In this document: positions 28,076-37,164 of the stretch, piece by piece
Numbering within the stretch: position 1 is the first letter of the stretch
How the letters are laid out: each line of letters starts with the position of its first letter
Origin: an uncultured Opitutaceae bacterium
Lineage (GTDB): Bacteria > Verrucomicrobiota > Verrucomicrobiia > Opitutales > Opitutaceae
Length of the DNA stretch: 64,000 bases
Assembly (NCBI GenBank): GCA_951813085.1
Contig: OX638348.1
Coordinates: 372,001-436,000, forward strand
Reading direction: 5' to 3'
The notes under the pieces: model-generated
Databases searched by the model: none
What the model was told of the DNA's origin: nothing
What the model saw: only the letters and a program-made list of their open reading frames with translations
Made by a program: the position numbers and the translations under genes

Positions 28076-30007
28076 ATGGCTTCTACACTTCACACAGGTA
28101 TCTCCGGAAAGAATCTCGCGGAGATGTACCGTATGGCCGCGGAAGAGTACGAAGATCTCCCCGCGTTCGCAACTCGAGTGAAAAGCGGGGTATTCAAACC
28201 TATCAGCTATAGGGACCTGTACGATTACGGCCTTTATCTCGGAACGGCTTTGATCGAGCTCGGAGTTAAGGCTCGAGACCACGTCGCGTTGATTTCCGAC
28301 AATCGAGTTGAATGGAATATTGTGGATTATGGCGTGCTGTTAGCAGGCGCTGCCGATGTCCCTAGAGGGACTGATGTGACGAATCAGGAAATTGAATACA
28401 TTCTGAATCATTCAGACAGCGAAATCGTATTCGTGGAAAACCGACGCCTGCTGGATCGCGTTATTTCGTTGATGCCGAAAATGGAGTCCGTTCGGCACCT
28501 CGTGTTGATGGATATGAAAGCCTCCCCGCCTGACGGGACGCTTTCGCTTTCGGGCTTAGCAGAGCGTGGTCGATCATTGCGTGAGGCCGGTGATCGTCAA
28601 ATCGAAGAGCGAATGGATGGAATCGAGTCTAGCGATCTCTTCACCGTAATTTATACATCGGGTACGACAGGGACTCCGAAGGGAGTAATGCTTACTCATG
28701 CGAATATGGCGTCGCAGGTACGGAATCTTCCGTTTCCGTTGAATAGAGACGATCGCCTATTATCCATCCTACCGGTATGGCACAGCTATGAGCGGATTTT
28801 TCACATGATTGCGATTAGCAATGGCTGCTGTACCTATTTCACGAGTCTCCGGAGCTTGGCGGATGACTTGAAAACAGTTAAGCCGACGATCATGGCGTCC
28901 GCTCCCCGCCTCTGGGAGAACCTCTATTTGAGGATCATGAAAAATGTACGGGAGTCGCATTGGATTCGTCGGGCGCTCTTTCATTCCGCATACTTTTGTT
29001 CTCGCATGGTGAAAGGCTCAGCCTTTTTCCTTCAAGGCAAGCGAATCGACTTGAACGGGCGCAATGCGATTCAATCCTTAGGCTTGGGTATTGTCCATCT
29101 ATTGAGGGCGTTGTTTTTCTTGCCTCCCTATGTGGCGTTGAACGCGGTTGTATTGGAAAAATTGAGGCTTGTCGTGGGCGGCAGATTCAGGGGTACGGTG
29201 TCGGGTGGTGGAGCCCTGCAGCCGCACGTAGACGAGTTCTTCAATTATATCGGGATACCCGTATTGGAGGGATACGGCCTCACGGAGACTGCTCCGGTTA
29301 TCGCTGTTCGCACGTTTCCCAAGCTTGTAATTGGCACTGTAGGGCCCCTGTACAACGAGACGGAAGTTCGAGTTGTAGATTTGAATACGAACGAGGTGTT
29401 GTACCCAAATTCTAGGAATCGAAAAGAGGGCCGCGGCCTCAAAGGGGAGATTCACGTAAAAGGGCCGCAAGTGATGAAGGGATATTACAAGAACGCGGAA
29501 AATTCCGAACGCGCTCTCAAGGAAGGTTGGTTCAATACGGGCGACATCGGCATATACACCCATGATGATTGCCTGAAAATCGTGGGTCGCTCCAAGGATA
29601 CGATCGTTCTGCTTAATGGGGAGAATATCGAGCCTATCCCGATAGAAGCAAAAGTTTGCGAGTCACCTCTCGTAGATCAGTGCATGGTGGTTGGCCAGGA
29701 TCAAAAGCAGCTAGCCGCATTGATCGTCCCCTCATTAGAAGGCTTTGGAGACCAAGGGATCGAAGCGGAGAGCGTGGCTGAGCTGGCTGTTGCTGAAGGC
29801 GTTCTGGATCGGGTGTCAGTGGAGGTGAGACGCATGATCAGCAAGGAGAATGGATTCAAGGCATTCGAGCGCATTCACGATGTCGCTTTGCTCCCCAATG
29901 CCTTCGAGGTTGGCGAAGAAATGACGAATACGTTTAAGATCAAGCGCCACGTCGTCAACGAAGCCTATGGGGACGTGATCAATGGCCTATTCAGCGAAAG
30001 CGACTAG
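28076..30007 (+). CDS. Long-chain acyl-CoA synthetase (AMP-forming)
   Basis: The enzyme activates fatty acids with ATP and CoA. The adenylate-forming core is clear: TVIYTSGTTGTPKGVMLTHAN (P-loop), SILPVWHSYER, EGYGLTETAPV and GEIHVKGPQVMKGYYKN. GWFNTGDIGIYTHDDCLKIVGRSKDTIVLLNGENIEP is the hinge and C-terminal subdomain start, and FKIKRHVV carries the terminal lysine region. At 643 residues it fits the bacterial FadD15/ACSL type, which has a ~90-residue insertion seen here between residues 290 and 380. It stands alone, divergent from the ABC-F gene. Confidence 0.94.
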   Translation: MASTLHTGISGKNLAEMYRMAAEEYEDLPAFATRVKSGVFKPISYRDLYDYGLYLGTALIELGVKARDHVALISDNRVEWNIVDYGVLLAGAADVPRGTDVTNQEIEYILNHSDSEIVFVENRRLLDRVISLMPKMESVRHLVLMDMKASPPDGTLSLSGLAERGRSLREAGDRQIEERMDGIESSDLFTVIYTSGTTGTPKGVMLTHANMASQVRNLPFPLNRDDRLLSILPVWHSYERIFHMIAISNGCCTYFTSLRSLADDLKTVKPTIMASAPRLWENLYLRIMKNVRESHWIRRALFHSAYFCSRMVKGSAFFLQGKRIDLNGRNAIQSLGLGIVHLLRALFFLPPYVALNAVVLEKLRLVVGGRFRGTVSGGGALQPHVDEFFNYIGIPVLEGYGLTETAPVIAVRTFPKLVIGTVGPLYNETEVRVVDLNTNEVLYPNSRNRKEGRGLKGEIHVKGPQVMKGYYKNAENSERALKEGWFNTGDIGIYTHDDCLKIVGRSKDTIVLLNGENIEPIPIEAKVCESPLVDQCMVVGQDQKQLAALIVPSLEGFGDQGIEAESVAELAVAEGVLDRVSVEVRRMISKENGFKAFERIHDVALLPNAFEVGEEMTNTFKIKRHVVNEAYGDVINGLFSESD

Positions 30008-30013
30008 GACGTT

Positions 30014-30469
30014 CTAGCGCAACAATTCGCACTTGTTGTGCCTAACGAAATACAAAGCGGCTGCATTTAGCAGCAGATACGTCCCGATTGTCGCGGTTCC
30101 GTCGAAATTGTCTATTAGCATTAAGCTGTATCCAATAGATACGTACGTCAGACTCATTAGAGCTAACGCATACTTAGTCTTGATGCCCAGCAAAAGGGCC
30201 GCTCCCACTAGAATTTCAAAATAGGCGATTCCGTGCAAATAGGGCATATAGGGTATCGCAGGAAGATTCGTGTTCGTAGCGAAATTGTCCGTTTGTCCCG
30301 CTACGAATCCTTCATACAAGTTTGAAAAAGAATATCCGTCCTTGTTGAATTTTCCGAGTCCAGCTGTGAGGAATTTTAAGGCGAGAAACAGTCTGAGGGA
30401 GAGAAATGCCCAAGTTTCTGCGGACCAGTAGAGAAATGAGCCACTTTTCTGATTGGGTTTCTTTGGCAT
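30014..30469 (-). CDS. DoxX-family membrane protein
   Basis: A 151-residue protein with four hydrophobic segments: SLRLFLALKFLTAGLGKF, GIAYFEILVGAALLLGI, YALALMSLTYVSIGYSLML and TYLLLNAAALYFV. The RLFLALKFLTAGLGKF start and the FEILVGAALLLG helix are typical of DoxX/DoxD-like proteins. The family is widespread and poorly defined, with links to thiol or redox stress. It follows a sodium symporter gene on the same strand, with a perfect hairpin between them. Confidence 0.78.
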   Translation of the reverse strand: MPKKPNQKSGSFLYWSAETWAFLSLRLFLALKFLTAGLGKFNKDGYSFSNLYEGFVAGQTDNFATNTNLPAIPYMPYLHGIAYFEILVGAALLLGIKTKYALALMSLTYVSIGYSLMLIDNFDGTATIGTYLLLNAAALYFVRHNKCELLR

Positions 30470-30501
30470 GATTGCGATGGGTTTTTGGGTTGGGGGATTG
30501 A

Positions 30502-30525
30502 GGCCAAGCGGAGGAAGGCTTGGCC
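30502..30525 (-). terminator. Perfect 8-bp hairpin between symporter and DoxX genes
   Basis: GGCCAAGC and GCTTGGCC form a perfect 8-bp stem with an 8-base loop, 5 bases after the symporter stop (minus strand). No T-run follows, so it is either a weak terminator, an mRNA 3'-end stabilizer or a processing hairpin between two cistrons. Confidence 0.4.
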
Positions 30526-30530
30526 AATAG

Positions 30531-31466
30531 CTATGGCTTTAGCCAGCCAGCCGTGAAAAGCTCTTCTTTGACAGCGTCATTCTCGAACCGGAACCATTCT
30601 TTTCTGGTGGATCGTTGAATTAGATACGTCACGATTGCGGAGGTATTGACGATGAAGAACGAGTAGAGAAGGGCGGGCCATAGAATGTCGCCGGACACCT
30701 GAGCGCTGAAGCTTAGCGTAATGATCGCAAACGCGAGTGGGCCGTTTTGGATACCGGTTTCAAGGGAAACGGTTCGGCTCTTGCGCTTGTCCATACCGAG
30801 TACGCGGCTGAAGTAGTATCCGAACAAAAAGCCTCCGAGTCCGAGGAAAATGCTAGCGACGAGAATGAAAGGGCTCGTCTCTTCGGGATTGAGCATCCTG
30901 TCGATATTGCGTGGGAGCCAGCTGATAATCAGAAAGATTATCACCACGATGCCAAGGGCGCCCCCGGTTTCTTCCATATTCTTTCCCCATCGATCGCTTT
31001 TGGATTTAAGGTACATTCCACCTGCTACTGGAAGGAGGCAGATCAGCAAGGATCCGATCACTTTTGCCAGGTCGATTTGTATCAGGTCGCTTGTAAACGG
31101 CCCCGCGTAGATGCTCAAAAGGATCGGCATTGCTAAGAGAGCGACGGTCGTGGTCAAAGTGCTCAGCGATATGCTCAAGGCGAGATCGCCTTTCGCGAAA
31201 TAGTTGAAGAGGCTAGAGGTTGTGCCGGAAGGGCAGCAGGCGACGATTATGAGCCCGATTGCCACCGGATCCGAGAAATTGAACAGCTTCGCCATTCCAA
31301 ATGCGAGGGCGGGCATGATCAGGTATTGTGACAGGAAGCCAACCAAGGCGGGTTTGGGATGCTTGGCAGCTTCCTTGAAGTCCTTTATTGAGAGCGTGCA
31401 ACCTAGGCCGAACATAATGACAAAGGTCATTAAAATGAGGAGATTCGATTCGGTAGGGGTGAGCAT
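30531..31466 (-). CDS. Bile acid:sodium symporter (BASS) family transporter
   Basis: A membrane protein of about 311 residues with roughly nine to ten hydrophobic helices. Family motifs include LMTFVIMFGLGCTLSIKDFKE, YLIMPALAFGMAKLF, VACCPSGTTSSLFNYFAKGDLALSISLSTL (the sodium-site crossover region) and SLETGIQNGPLAFAIITL (the second crossover with ExxxQN). These define the BASS/SBF superfamily. I chose the start at 31466 (MLTPTESNLL) because the longer frame to 31541 adds a polar segment not found in the family. The substrate is unknown; bacterial members carry bile acids, pantoate, sulfonates or other organic anions. Confidence 0.92.
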   Translation of the reverse strand: MLTPTESNLLILMTFVIMFGLGCTLSIKDFKEAAKHPKPALVGFLSQYLIMPALAFGMAKLFNFSDPVAIGLIIVACCPSGTTSSLFNYFAKGDLALSISLSTLTTTVALLAMPILLSIYAGPFTSDLIQIDLAKVIGSLLICLLPVAGGMYLKSKSDRWGKNMEETGGALGIVVIIFLIISWLPRNIDRMLNPEETSPFILVASIFLGLGGFLFGYYFSRVLGMDKRKSRTVSLETGIQNGPLAFAIITLSFSAQVSGDILWPALLYSFFIVNTSAIVTYLIQRSTRKEWFRFENDAVKEELFTAGWLKP

Positions 31467-31580
31467 TGAGAGCGAATTTAGTGGGCGAGCTGCTTCAGGC
31501 CAGTCTATAGTGGAACCTCCCCTGACGACCGAGCGAGTCAAATTTAACTCGCCTTGCCTCTGCGCCGATAGGATTAGCGG

Positions 31581-32060
31581 ATGCGTAGTCTCTTTACAGT
31601 CGCGGTTTTTGCGTTGGTCGGTTCCTTAGCGTTTGCTCGCTTGCCGGAATTCGAGCCTACCGAGGAGCAGATTTCCGATCATCGAGATGCCATTTTCAAG
31701 ATCGCTCGCGACTTTATCGTAGAGACGTTCAACGTGATCCCAATTGAAGAGGGCCAATTCAACCCGGTCCGATTCAATTCCACCGGAGTATGGGGCGATT
31801 TTCATAGCCGGATCAAGGAACTAGGCGATGACCGGTACGAGGTTCAAGGCTGGCTTCTTGGCAAGGGATATGAAGGGCAGGCGACGGTATGGTCGGTTGT
31901 GCTGACGCATCCATTGGAAGATCCCGACGCTTGGATGTACCGGCGCATCGATGATGTTGCGATCAATGAACCGGAGATTACGTCTTGGCGATTCGGCGGG
32001 TACCGAAGCGTTCCCTACGAGGCGGAATACTCCGATGGATTCTTGAACGGGGATTCGTAG
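31581..32060 (+). CDS. Exported hypothetical protein
   Basis: A 159-residue protein with a clear signal peptide (RSLFTVAVFALVGSLAFA, probable cleavage after AFA). The mature part contains QISDHRDAIFKIARDFIVETFN and RIKELGDDRYEVQGWLLGKGYEGQATVWSVVLTH, an alpha/beta layout with tryptophans, and an acidic tail. No known family is recognised. It lies alone between the symporter (divergent) and the amidase (convergent). A periplasmic or secreted location is likely. Confidence 0.65.
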   Translation: MRSLFTVAVFALVGSLAFARLPEFEPTEEQISDHRDAIFKIARDFIVETFNVIPIEEGQFNPVRFNSTGVWGDFHSRIKELGDDRYEVQGWLLGKGYEGQATVWSVVLTHPLEDPDAWMYRRIDDVAINEPEITSWRFGGYRSVPYEAEYSDGFLNGDS

Positions 32061-32078
32061 GATTTCGGTCGATTGGGC

Positions 32079-32957
32079 TCAGCGTACCATTCGCTTCAAT
32101 TGCTCAGTCGGAAACAGTTTCCCTGGACACAAAGTGTGGTTCGGGTGCATGAGCTTGTGCGTGGTTATGTTTTTCGCCGGTACTCCGGTCTTGCGGCGCA
32201 AGTAGTCGATCAGGGCATCGAGTTGTTCCATTTGCTTGGCCTTAGGGCGAGATCTCTCGAAATTGCCGATTAGGCAGATGCCGATGGAGACTTGATTGTG
32301 CGCCCAGAGCTTCATGTGACCTCCGTGCAATTGCTTTTTCCAGCGATTGCCAATGTATACGTCGCCATTTCTTGTGCCGCGCGTTCCGTTTTCGATCACA
32401 AAGTGGTAGGCGAGACCGTTTTCCATATTGCGCTCTTCCTTGTGGACCCGGGCGATATTCACCGCTCGATCCGCTGTCGTCCCGCTATGGTGGATGACGA
32501 TGCTCTTCCACTGGCCACCTTTGACAGCGATCTTGTCTAGGGCATTGCGAACGCTAGATGACAAGCGCATATACTTGGGTGCTGACGTGCCGGACTTGGT
32601 TGGGATTCGTATCGTTTGTCCAGCGGACACTTTATTCAAATTACGGATACCATTGTATGCTCCGAGTTCACGTGTATTCAATCCATACTGGCTAGCGATC
32701 GAAGACAAGCTCTCGCCCTTCTTGATTTTGTATTCAATAAAGTGCATCGCGGAACCTGGAATTTCCAGTTTTTGACCCACTCGAATTACGTCGGCGTCCT
32801 TGATGTTGTTCGCTTTCACTATGTCCGCCTTGGCTACGCTGTAGGCCTTCGCGATCGTAGTGAGCGTTTCCCCTTTCTTAACGACGTGCACGGCTCCTTG
32901 AAGGCTCGACGTGAGAGCCAACGCTATGAGCAGAAAGAGGGTCCAAGGAAGATTCAT
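32079..32957 (-). CDS. LysM-containing N-acetylmuramoyl-L-alanine amidase
   Basis: Cell-wall hydrolase. The start at 32957 gives a signal peptide (MNLPWTLFLLIALALTSSLQG). Two LysM repeats follow: VHVVKKGETLTTIAKAYSV with VGQKLEIP, and EYKIKKGESLSSIASQYGL with AGQTIRIP; they bind peptidoglycan. Residues ~150-292 form an Amidase_2 domain, with SIVIHHSGT holding the first zinc His, VIENG, and THKLMHPNHTLCPGKLFP holding the distal zinc ligands. It removes stem peptides from glycan strands in the periplasm. The gene starts 12 bases after the SET-domain gene, so the two are probably co-transcribed. Confidence 0.93.
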   Translation of the reverse strand: MNLPWTLFLLIALALTSSLQGAVHVVKKGETLTTIAKAYSVAKADIVKANNIKDADVIRVGQKLEIPGSAMHFIEYKIKKGESLSSIASQYGLNTRELGAYNGIRNLNKVSAGQTIRIPTKSGTSAPKYMRLSSSVRNALDKIAVKGGQWKSIVIHHSGTTADRAVNIARVHKEERNMENGLAYHFVIENGTRGTRNGDVYIGNRWKKQLHGGHMKLWAHNQVSIGICLIGNFERSRPKAKQMEQLDALIDYLRRKTGVPAKNITTHKLMHPNHTLCPGKLFPTEQLKRMVR

Positions 32958-32968
32958 GAAGCGATCAA

Positions 32969-33547
32969 TCACAACTTGGCGGTGCACTCCTTGAGAATCT
33001 TACGGAGCTTTTTCCGGTCTTCCTTTCGAACAATGTAACCGATACAGTTGTCCGTGCCGCAGCGACAGGGATGCTCTTCCCAGTGTTCCAACGCGTATCC
33101 GTAATTAAATGTCAATTCTTCTCCTTTTTTAATATCTCGGAGCGCGACGAACCATATCTCGCCATCATCGTCTTGAGCCTCGCAGTTGGGCCTGCAGGAA
33201 TGATTGGCGAGTCGCGCTATATTCCAGTCGAAGTTTCCGTCGAGGTCGCGCTTGCCATCAAGGTCGAAAATATAGACCGAACCCTCATTCGATTCACGCG
33301 CCACGTCGTATTGGTCAATCCCTCGCAGCGTCGATTCCTTCTTCGGCACAAGCTCGCCCAGATACTGTATGAAGTAGGTGTCCTTGGGAATTTTCTTTGC
33401 CGCGAAAAGCCCTTCGTTGTGGATGGACGATGAGGCAGTAGTTACATAGGGGAAGTCGGGGGGATTTCCGTCTTTGTCCAGTCCGACGAAAATGCGTTTC
33501 CCTGACTTCCGGGACGTCTTTTTCTGGTCTTTGCTTTTCTTTGCCAT
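32969..33547 (-). CDS. SET-domain protein lysine methyltransferase
   Basis: A 192-residue compact SET protein, a eukaryotic-type lysine methyltransferase family scattered among bacteria. The order is complete: SIHNEGLFAAKKIPKDTYFIQYLGE (SET-N), IARLANHSCRPNCEAQ (the NHSC cofactor knot), VALRDIKKGEELTFNYGY (catalytic Tyr) and a post-SET segment HPCRCGTDNCIGYIV with three cysteines that, together with the NHSC Cys, can bind zinc. The N-terminal 20 residues are Lys-rich. The substrate is unknown; histone-like, ribosomal or secreted targets are all conceivable. It shares a transcript with the LysM amidase. Confidence 0.93.
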   Translation of the reverse strand: MAKKSKDQKKTSRKSGKRIFVGLDKDGNPPDFPYVTTASSSIHNEGLFAAKKIPKDTYFIQYLGELVPKKESTLRGIDQYDVARESNEGSVYIFDLDGKRDLDGNFDWNIARLANHSCRPNCEAQDDDGEIWFVALRDIKKGEELTFNYGYALEHWEEHPCRCGTDNCIGYIVRKEDRKKLRKILKECTAKL

Positions 33548-33859
33548 GAGGCGGAAATTCGGGTGTCTGGCAATCCGAGTCTTTGTAGCAAAGCCGTACG
33601 GTCAATGCCATTGAATGCAATCCATTTCTGGGTGGCGCTGTCTCCATGGACAATCGTGATACTTTTTTAAAAATTCATAGCCAATTTGAGAGTAATTCCA
33701 GCCGTGCAGTCGTTCGCTAGAATTTGCGCTCGCGGGCGTGAAAACGGAAGAGCGACCTGCAGCGGCTATCTCGAGCTTGCGATACGCAGTTGGATTTGTT
33801 CAACTACTGCCCATTGTTGGGGAACGCGACGCGATCCAGCAGGGTCAAACGATGCTATC
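33548..33859. other. Divergent intergenic region without a recognised gene
   Basis: This is 312 bp between the SET gene (minus) and a small membrane protein gene (plus). It contains a short AT-rich stretch near 33661-33690 (TTTTTTAAAAATTCATAG) that could hold promoters. No RNA gene or repeat is seen. An in-frame extension of the plus-strand gene from 33686 exists but reads as non-coding. Confidence 0.4.
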
Positions 33860-34315
33860 ATGAAATTTCAGCCTAGAAATCCAAACCGCTTCAACGAGAA
33901 GCGAGAGGTCTGGAGGAGCAAGCTCGATAAGCCTATCGGACCCGGGATGATCATTACCTTGGTGCCCACGCTCTTGATGTGCGTATTCCTGGTTATGGCG
34001 GCTCCTTACCTGAAGAGTATCACCTTGAAGTTTTTCGAACTGGATAAGGAGCATGTAATCGTTCTGATCGAGCTTGGCGAGGAGGAGGAATCCCTTGGTC
34101 CACCCCCGCCGCCACCGAATCCGGATGCTGCGATTGCGGAGATCTACCAGAGGCGATTCGACAAGGAAGGCTTCGATTGGAGAGCGCGTCCCGAAATTGA
34201 AATTCCGGAGGAAACGCGCGCCGAAATCGTAAAGGAGGTTAAACCGGTCGAGGTTGACCTGCTGCTTAGCCCGACGACTCCTGCGATTACCGTGGAGACG
34301 CTGGAAATCGAGTAG
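33860..34315 (+). CDS. Small single-span membrane protein with Pro-rich linker
   Basis: A protein of about 151 residues with a basic N-terminus (NPNRFNEKREVWRSKLDKP), one hydrophobic segment (GMIITLVPTLLMCVFLVMAAPYL), an acidic stretch and a run of six prolines (LGPPPPPPNPDA). The tail is Glu- and Val-rich (EIPEETRAEIVKEVKPVEVD). The plan resembles TonB- or TolA-like energy transducers in outline, but no TonB C-terminal domain is present. Function unknown. I chose the ATG at 33860 because it puts the membrane segment ~28 residues from the start. Confidence 0.55.
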   Translation: MKFQPRNPNRFNEKREVWRSKLDKPIGPGMIITLVPTLLMCVFLVMAAPYLKSITLKFFELDKEHVIVLIELGEEEESLGPPPPPPNPDAAIAEIYQRRFDKEGFDWRARPEIEIPEETRAEIVKEVKPVEVDLLLSPTTPAITVETLEIE

Positions 34316-34334
34316 GTCCTAGCCTAGCCTGCGC

Positions 34335-35177
34335 TTATACGAGATTGTGATCCCCTTGCAGGGTAGCCTCAGCCTGTTGAAGGCAGTCGCTTACATCGGT
34401 TACCAGGTTCCAGAGCGTTTGTTCGCCTTCTCCGAGCAGATTGAGAACGAGGAGATCCGGACCTTTTTCTTGATCAGGGAGCTCGTCGGATTCTCTAATG
34501 ACGCCAGTGATCCACTTCGAGAGGTTCAGCAGGCAGGCCATTTTTCCAGTCGTAATGCAGTCGAGCGGCGAAAACTGGAACCGGATTGGATCCGTGAAAT
34601 TGTCCGGGAATCCCCATGCGCGGAAGAGCGTGTAGCTGAGGCCGGAGCTACCGAAGCTTTTCAGTCTTGAATTCAATCTGCCGAATGGATCGGTTAAGGG
34701 TCCGGCGAGCTCGTCTCCATGGGCTTCGCTAATGGCGGAGGCGAGGGAATGGAGCAAGCCGATCGAGTAGGCCTCGTGCGGATCGAGCTTGTGCTTCGCG
34801 GCGAGGCTTTCCATGCAGACAGCGCAAGTAATGGATCGTTTCCAAGCTTCGGGCGTGTAGTTTGCCGCTTCTTCAAATTCGTCGTAGTACTGGTATGCAT
34901 ATATGCCTAGCAGATCGTACATCCGCTCGAATCCCACGGCAGTCGCTGCTTGTTCGATGCTCGAGTAGCCGCCTTTCCTGGCGTTCGAAAGCTGATTGGC
35001 TTCACGCATGATTCGAGTCGCAAGCAGCGGCTCGAGTCGAATGAGCGCAATGATCTCGTCAGGATTGATATTGCCCTCTGTGACAAGGGATTTGAGGCTA
35101 TTCGAAATTAGAGGTGCGGGAGTCAACGTCTCAAACCGATTTTGAAGCCGATCGACGGTGGTATTGATTCGTTCCAT
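34335..35177 (-). CDS. HDOD-domain protein (degenerate)
   Basis: A 280-residue HDOD protein. LTPAPLISNSLKSLVTEGNINPDEIIALIRLEPLLATRIMREANQL is the family N-terminal pattern, and SSIEQAATAVGFERMYDLLG follows. The HD pair is lost: the segment reads SIGLLHSLASAISEAHG, with His-Ser in place of His-Asp. It is the second of three HDOD proteins in the window and is adjacent to the third on the same strand. It is probably a signalling adaptor without hydrolase activity. Confidence 0.8.
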   Translation of the reverse strand: MERINTTVDRLQNRFETLTPAPLISNSLKSLVTEGNINPDEIIALIRLEPLLATRIMREANQLSNARKGGYSSIEQAATAVGFERMYDLLGIYAYQYYDEFEEAANYTPEAWKRSITCAVCMESLAAKHKLDPHEAYSIGLLHSLASAISEAHGDELAGPLTDPFGRLNSRLKSFGSSGLSYTLFRAWGFPDNFTDPIRFQFSPLDCITTGKMACLLNLSKWITGVIRESDELPDQEKGPDLLVLNLLGEGEQTLWNLVTDVSDCLQQAEATLQGDHNLV

Positions 35178-35366
35178 GCCCTGTTATTCGCCCGATCGTT
35201 TTAGCAATGCAGGATAGAATTGGTAATCGAATCTATGGGTTGGGAAATTGGCCTAGTAGAAAGCTCAGCTCGGGTGGCTAAACTCCTCTAAGGCAAGGAC
35301 AAGATTCAGCTTAGTCTCTCTGTGCGCATTGGGACGCATTTGCGCTGAAGCGGGCGATGGGGCGGC

Positions 35367-36941
35367 CTAGGAATGGGACTGATCGCTCTCGTGTCCCGTC
35401 CTGAGCTCGTTGAGCTTGAACCGCAATTCTTTCAGTCGTCTGTGATCGTTGGCCTCGAGATGAATAGATCCTTCGTCAAGGGCTCCGAATAGGATTGCGT
35501 ATGGCCGGTCTGCGTCGACTACGGGAAGGAGAAGGATCGAATGCGATTGGCCGTATTGCTCTATCCAATCAGGAATGACTGATCGGATTTTTCCGGCTCC
35601 GACATCCTGTATCAGAATATCCTCTTTGCGCTCGATGCATATGCTGAAAATATCTCGCTTGTGGATTGAGGCGATCGGGCGATTCCGGATGCATTTGAGG
35701 AGGTCTCCGTTTCCAAATCGAGGCGAATAGGAATCGGGATCGCTTTCTTCCGGAACAAAGACGAGGCAATTGGAAAGCCCAAGGCTATCCTGGATGCAGT
35801 CTGCTACGGCTTGAAAGGGACCGGAAAGATCCGCCGAATCGCCATTGAGATTAGTCTCTAGGGAAGCGGAGGCTTTTTGGAAGCATTCCTCGGCAAACCG
35901 CTCGCGCTCGCGCTCGGACATCCGTGAAACGGGTCGATCTTGATCCAAGGGTGCTTCTGGGGCCGAAATACGAGATCCGGCGGGTTTATCTGGCAGCTTT
36001 TCACCTAGCACTCGCGCTTGAATGTTTGCGACTGCGGGAATGTTAACCCAGCTTGAGCCGAGATCGCGGCTGACGAGCTGGAGATCGCGGCTGACGAGCT
36101 CGAGAGAATCCTGGACGTCATCAATTTCGAAATCGAGGATTTCCGAGTACTGGCCGATGCGCTGTTCCAAGGCGTCGGCGAAATGCTCGGGATCGATGGA
36201 ATCGTCGAATGCCAATTCGCTAATCCCTACGGAGAAATCGGAAAGGGCGAGCAAGGTCTCATTCGTTGTCCGGGCAGGCTTTTCGCGGAGTTCTGGGGGT
36301 AGGGGTCGCATCGCGAACATGATGCTCTTGGTGAGATTCGACCGATCCAGGATACGGCTGCCTAAGTTCAAGTGCGTGAGACCGAAAACTTGCGAAAAGG
36401 CTTCTTCCTGTGGATTCAGGCAGGAAAGGGCTCGAGCTTCGCGATAGGAGTCCACTAGGAAGGTTGAGAGCAAGAGTCTCCCGTAGTTTCTGAGGCTGGC
36501 GCAAACGAAGGTGAGGTCTGGATCCAATCCGGAATCTCTTTTTTCCGTGAGCCGTTGGGCGAGGAGTCCGCTGCATACGGCCAGCGATGCGCTCTCGCGC
36601 TGTTCGAAACTATTTTGGGCTGCGCTTGCGTTTTCAATTAGCAATATAGAGATCGCCAGATTGCGTGCCTTCTCGAAACCGATGGTATGAATTGCCTCTG
36701 GAATCGTGCATATGGACGGGCCCATAGGATTGAATCCCATGGTATTTGCCGCGCTGATCACTTTTTCCGTAATCGTGGGATCTCGCCCGATCAACTGTGA
36801 TAGTTCAGTTGTAGAGATCGAAAAGGCTTTAGAGGCCAACTCCTGGATTATCCGTACGATTTCGCTAATCGCGGTAGTTTTTTCCTCTTCGAGGGCCGTT
36901 TCGATGCTTCGAATCGTCTTTCTGGCGAGCGCGCTGTTCAT
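35367..36941 (-). CDS. HDOD domain fused to C-terminal GAF-like domain
   Basis: A 524-residue protein. Residues ~20-230 are an HDOD domain (ELSQLIGRDPTITEKVISAANTMGFNP, EAIHTIGFEKARNLAISILL, then GRLLLSTFLVDSYREA) that lacks the HD metal pair. Residues ~260-330 form a helical linker holding a 7-residue tandem duplication (LELVSRD/LQLVSRD). Residues ~370-510 look like a GAF sensor (AVADCIQDSLGLSNCLVFVPEE, SILLLPVVDADRPYAILFGALDEG). HDOD-GAF signalling proteins are known, but the ligand and partner are not. Neighbours are another HDOD gene downstream and the divergent RNase Y gene. Confidence 0.8.
   Translation of the reverse strand: MNSALARKTIRSIETALEEEKTTAISEIVRIIQELASKAFSISTTELSQLIGRDPTITEKVISAANTMGFNPMGPSICTIPEAIHTIGFEKARNLAISILLIENASAAQNSFEQRESASLAVCSGLLAQRLTEKRDSGLDPDLTFVCASLRNYGRLLLSTFLVDSYREARALSCLNPQEEAFSQVFGLTHLNLGSRILDRSNLTKSIMFAMRPLPPELREKPARTTNETLLALSDFSVGISELAFDDSIDPEHFADALEQRIGQYSEILDFEIDDVQDSLELVSRDLQLVSRDLGSSWVNIPAVANIQARVLGEKLPDKPAGSRISAPEAPLDQDRPVSRMSERERERFAEECFQKASASLETNLNGDSADLSGPFQAVADCIQDSLGLSNCLVFVPEESDPDSYSPRFGNGDLLKCIRNRPIASIHKRDIFSICIERKEDILIQDVGAGKIRSVIPDWIEQYGQSHSILLLPVVDADRPYAILFGALDEGSIHLEANDHRRLKELRFKLNELRTGHESDQSHS
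36060..36101. repeat. 21-bp tandem duplication inside the HDOD-GAF gene
   Basis: GAGATCGCGGCTGACGAGCT occurs twice in direct succession, with units differing only at the last base. Being a multiple of three, it keeps the frame and duplicates seven residues (LELVSRD/LQLVSRD) in the linker. It is a likely length-variable spot. Confidence 0.8.
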
Positions 36942-37164
36942 TGAAGGCGGGAACGAATGGTGACAACCCTAAGTAAATCGGTCTAGATTCCTCTAGGTGG
37001 ACTTTTAAATACGCGGATTTGGGTGCATTGGGTGGAAACGCCTATAGGCGAGCGAGTTAGGCTGATTTCGAATTCGAGCGTTGATTTATTTGAACGAGCG
37101 CTTTTGGGTAGATCGATACGCGAGACCCCCAGCGTTTTTGGGGCTCGCTATTTTTGTTATTGAA

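Noticed and set aside
37081-37164. Upstream TTG start adding 28 residues to RNase Y
   Set aside because: The membrane anchor should be at the extreme N-terminus; ATG at 37165 gives the family layout.
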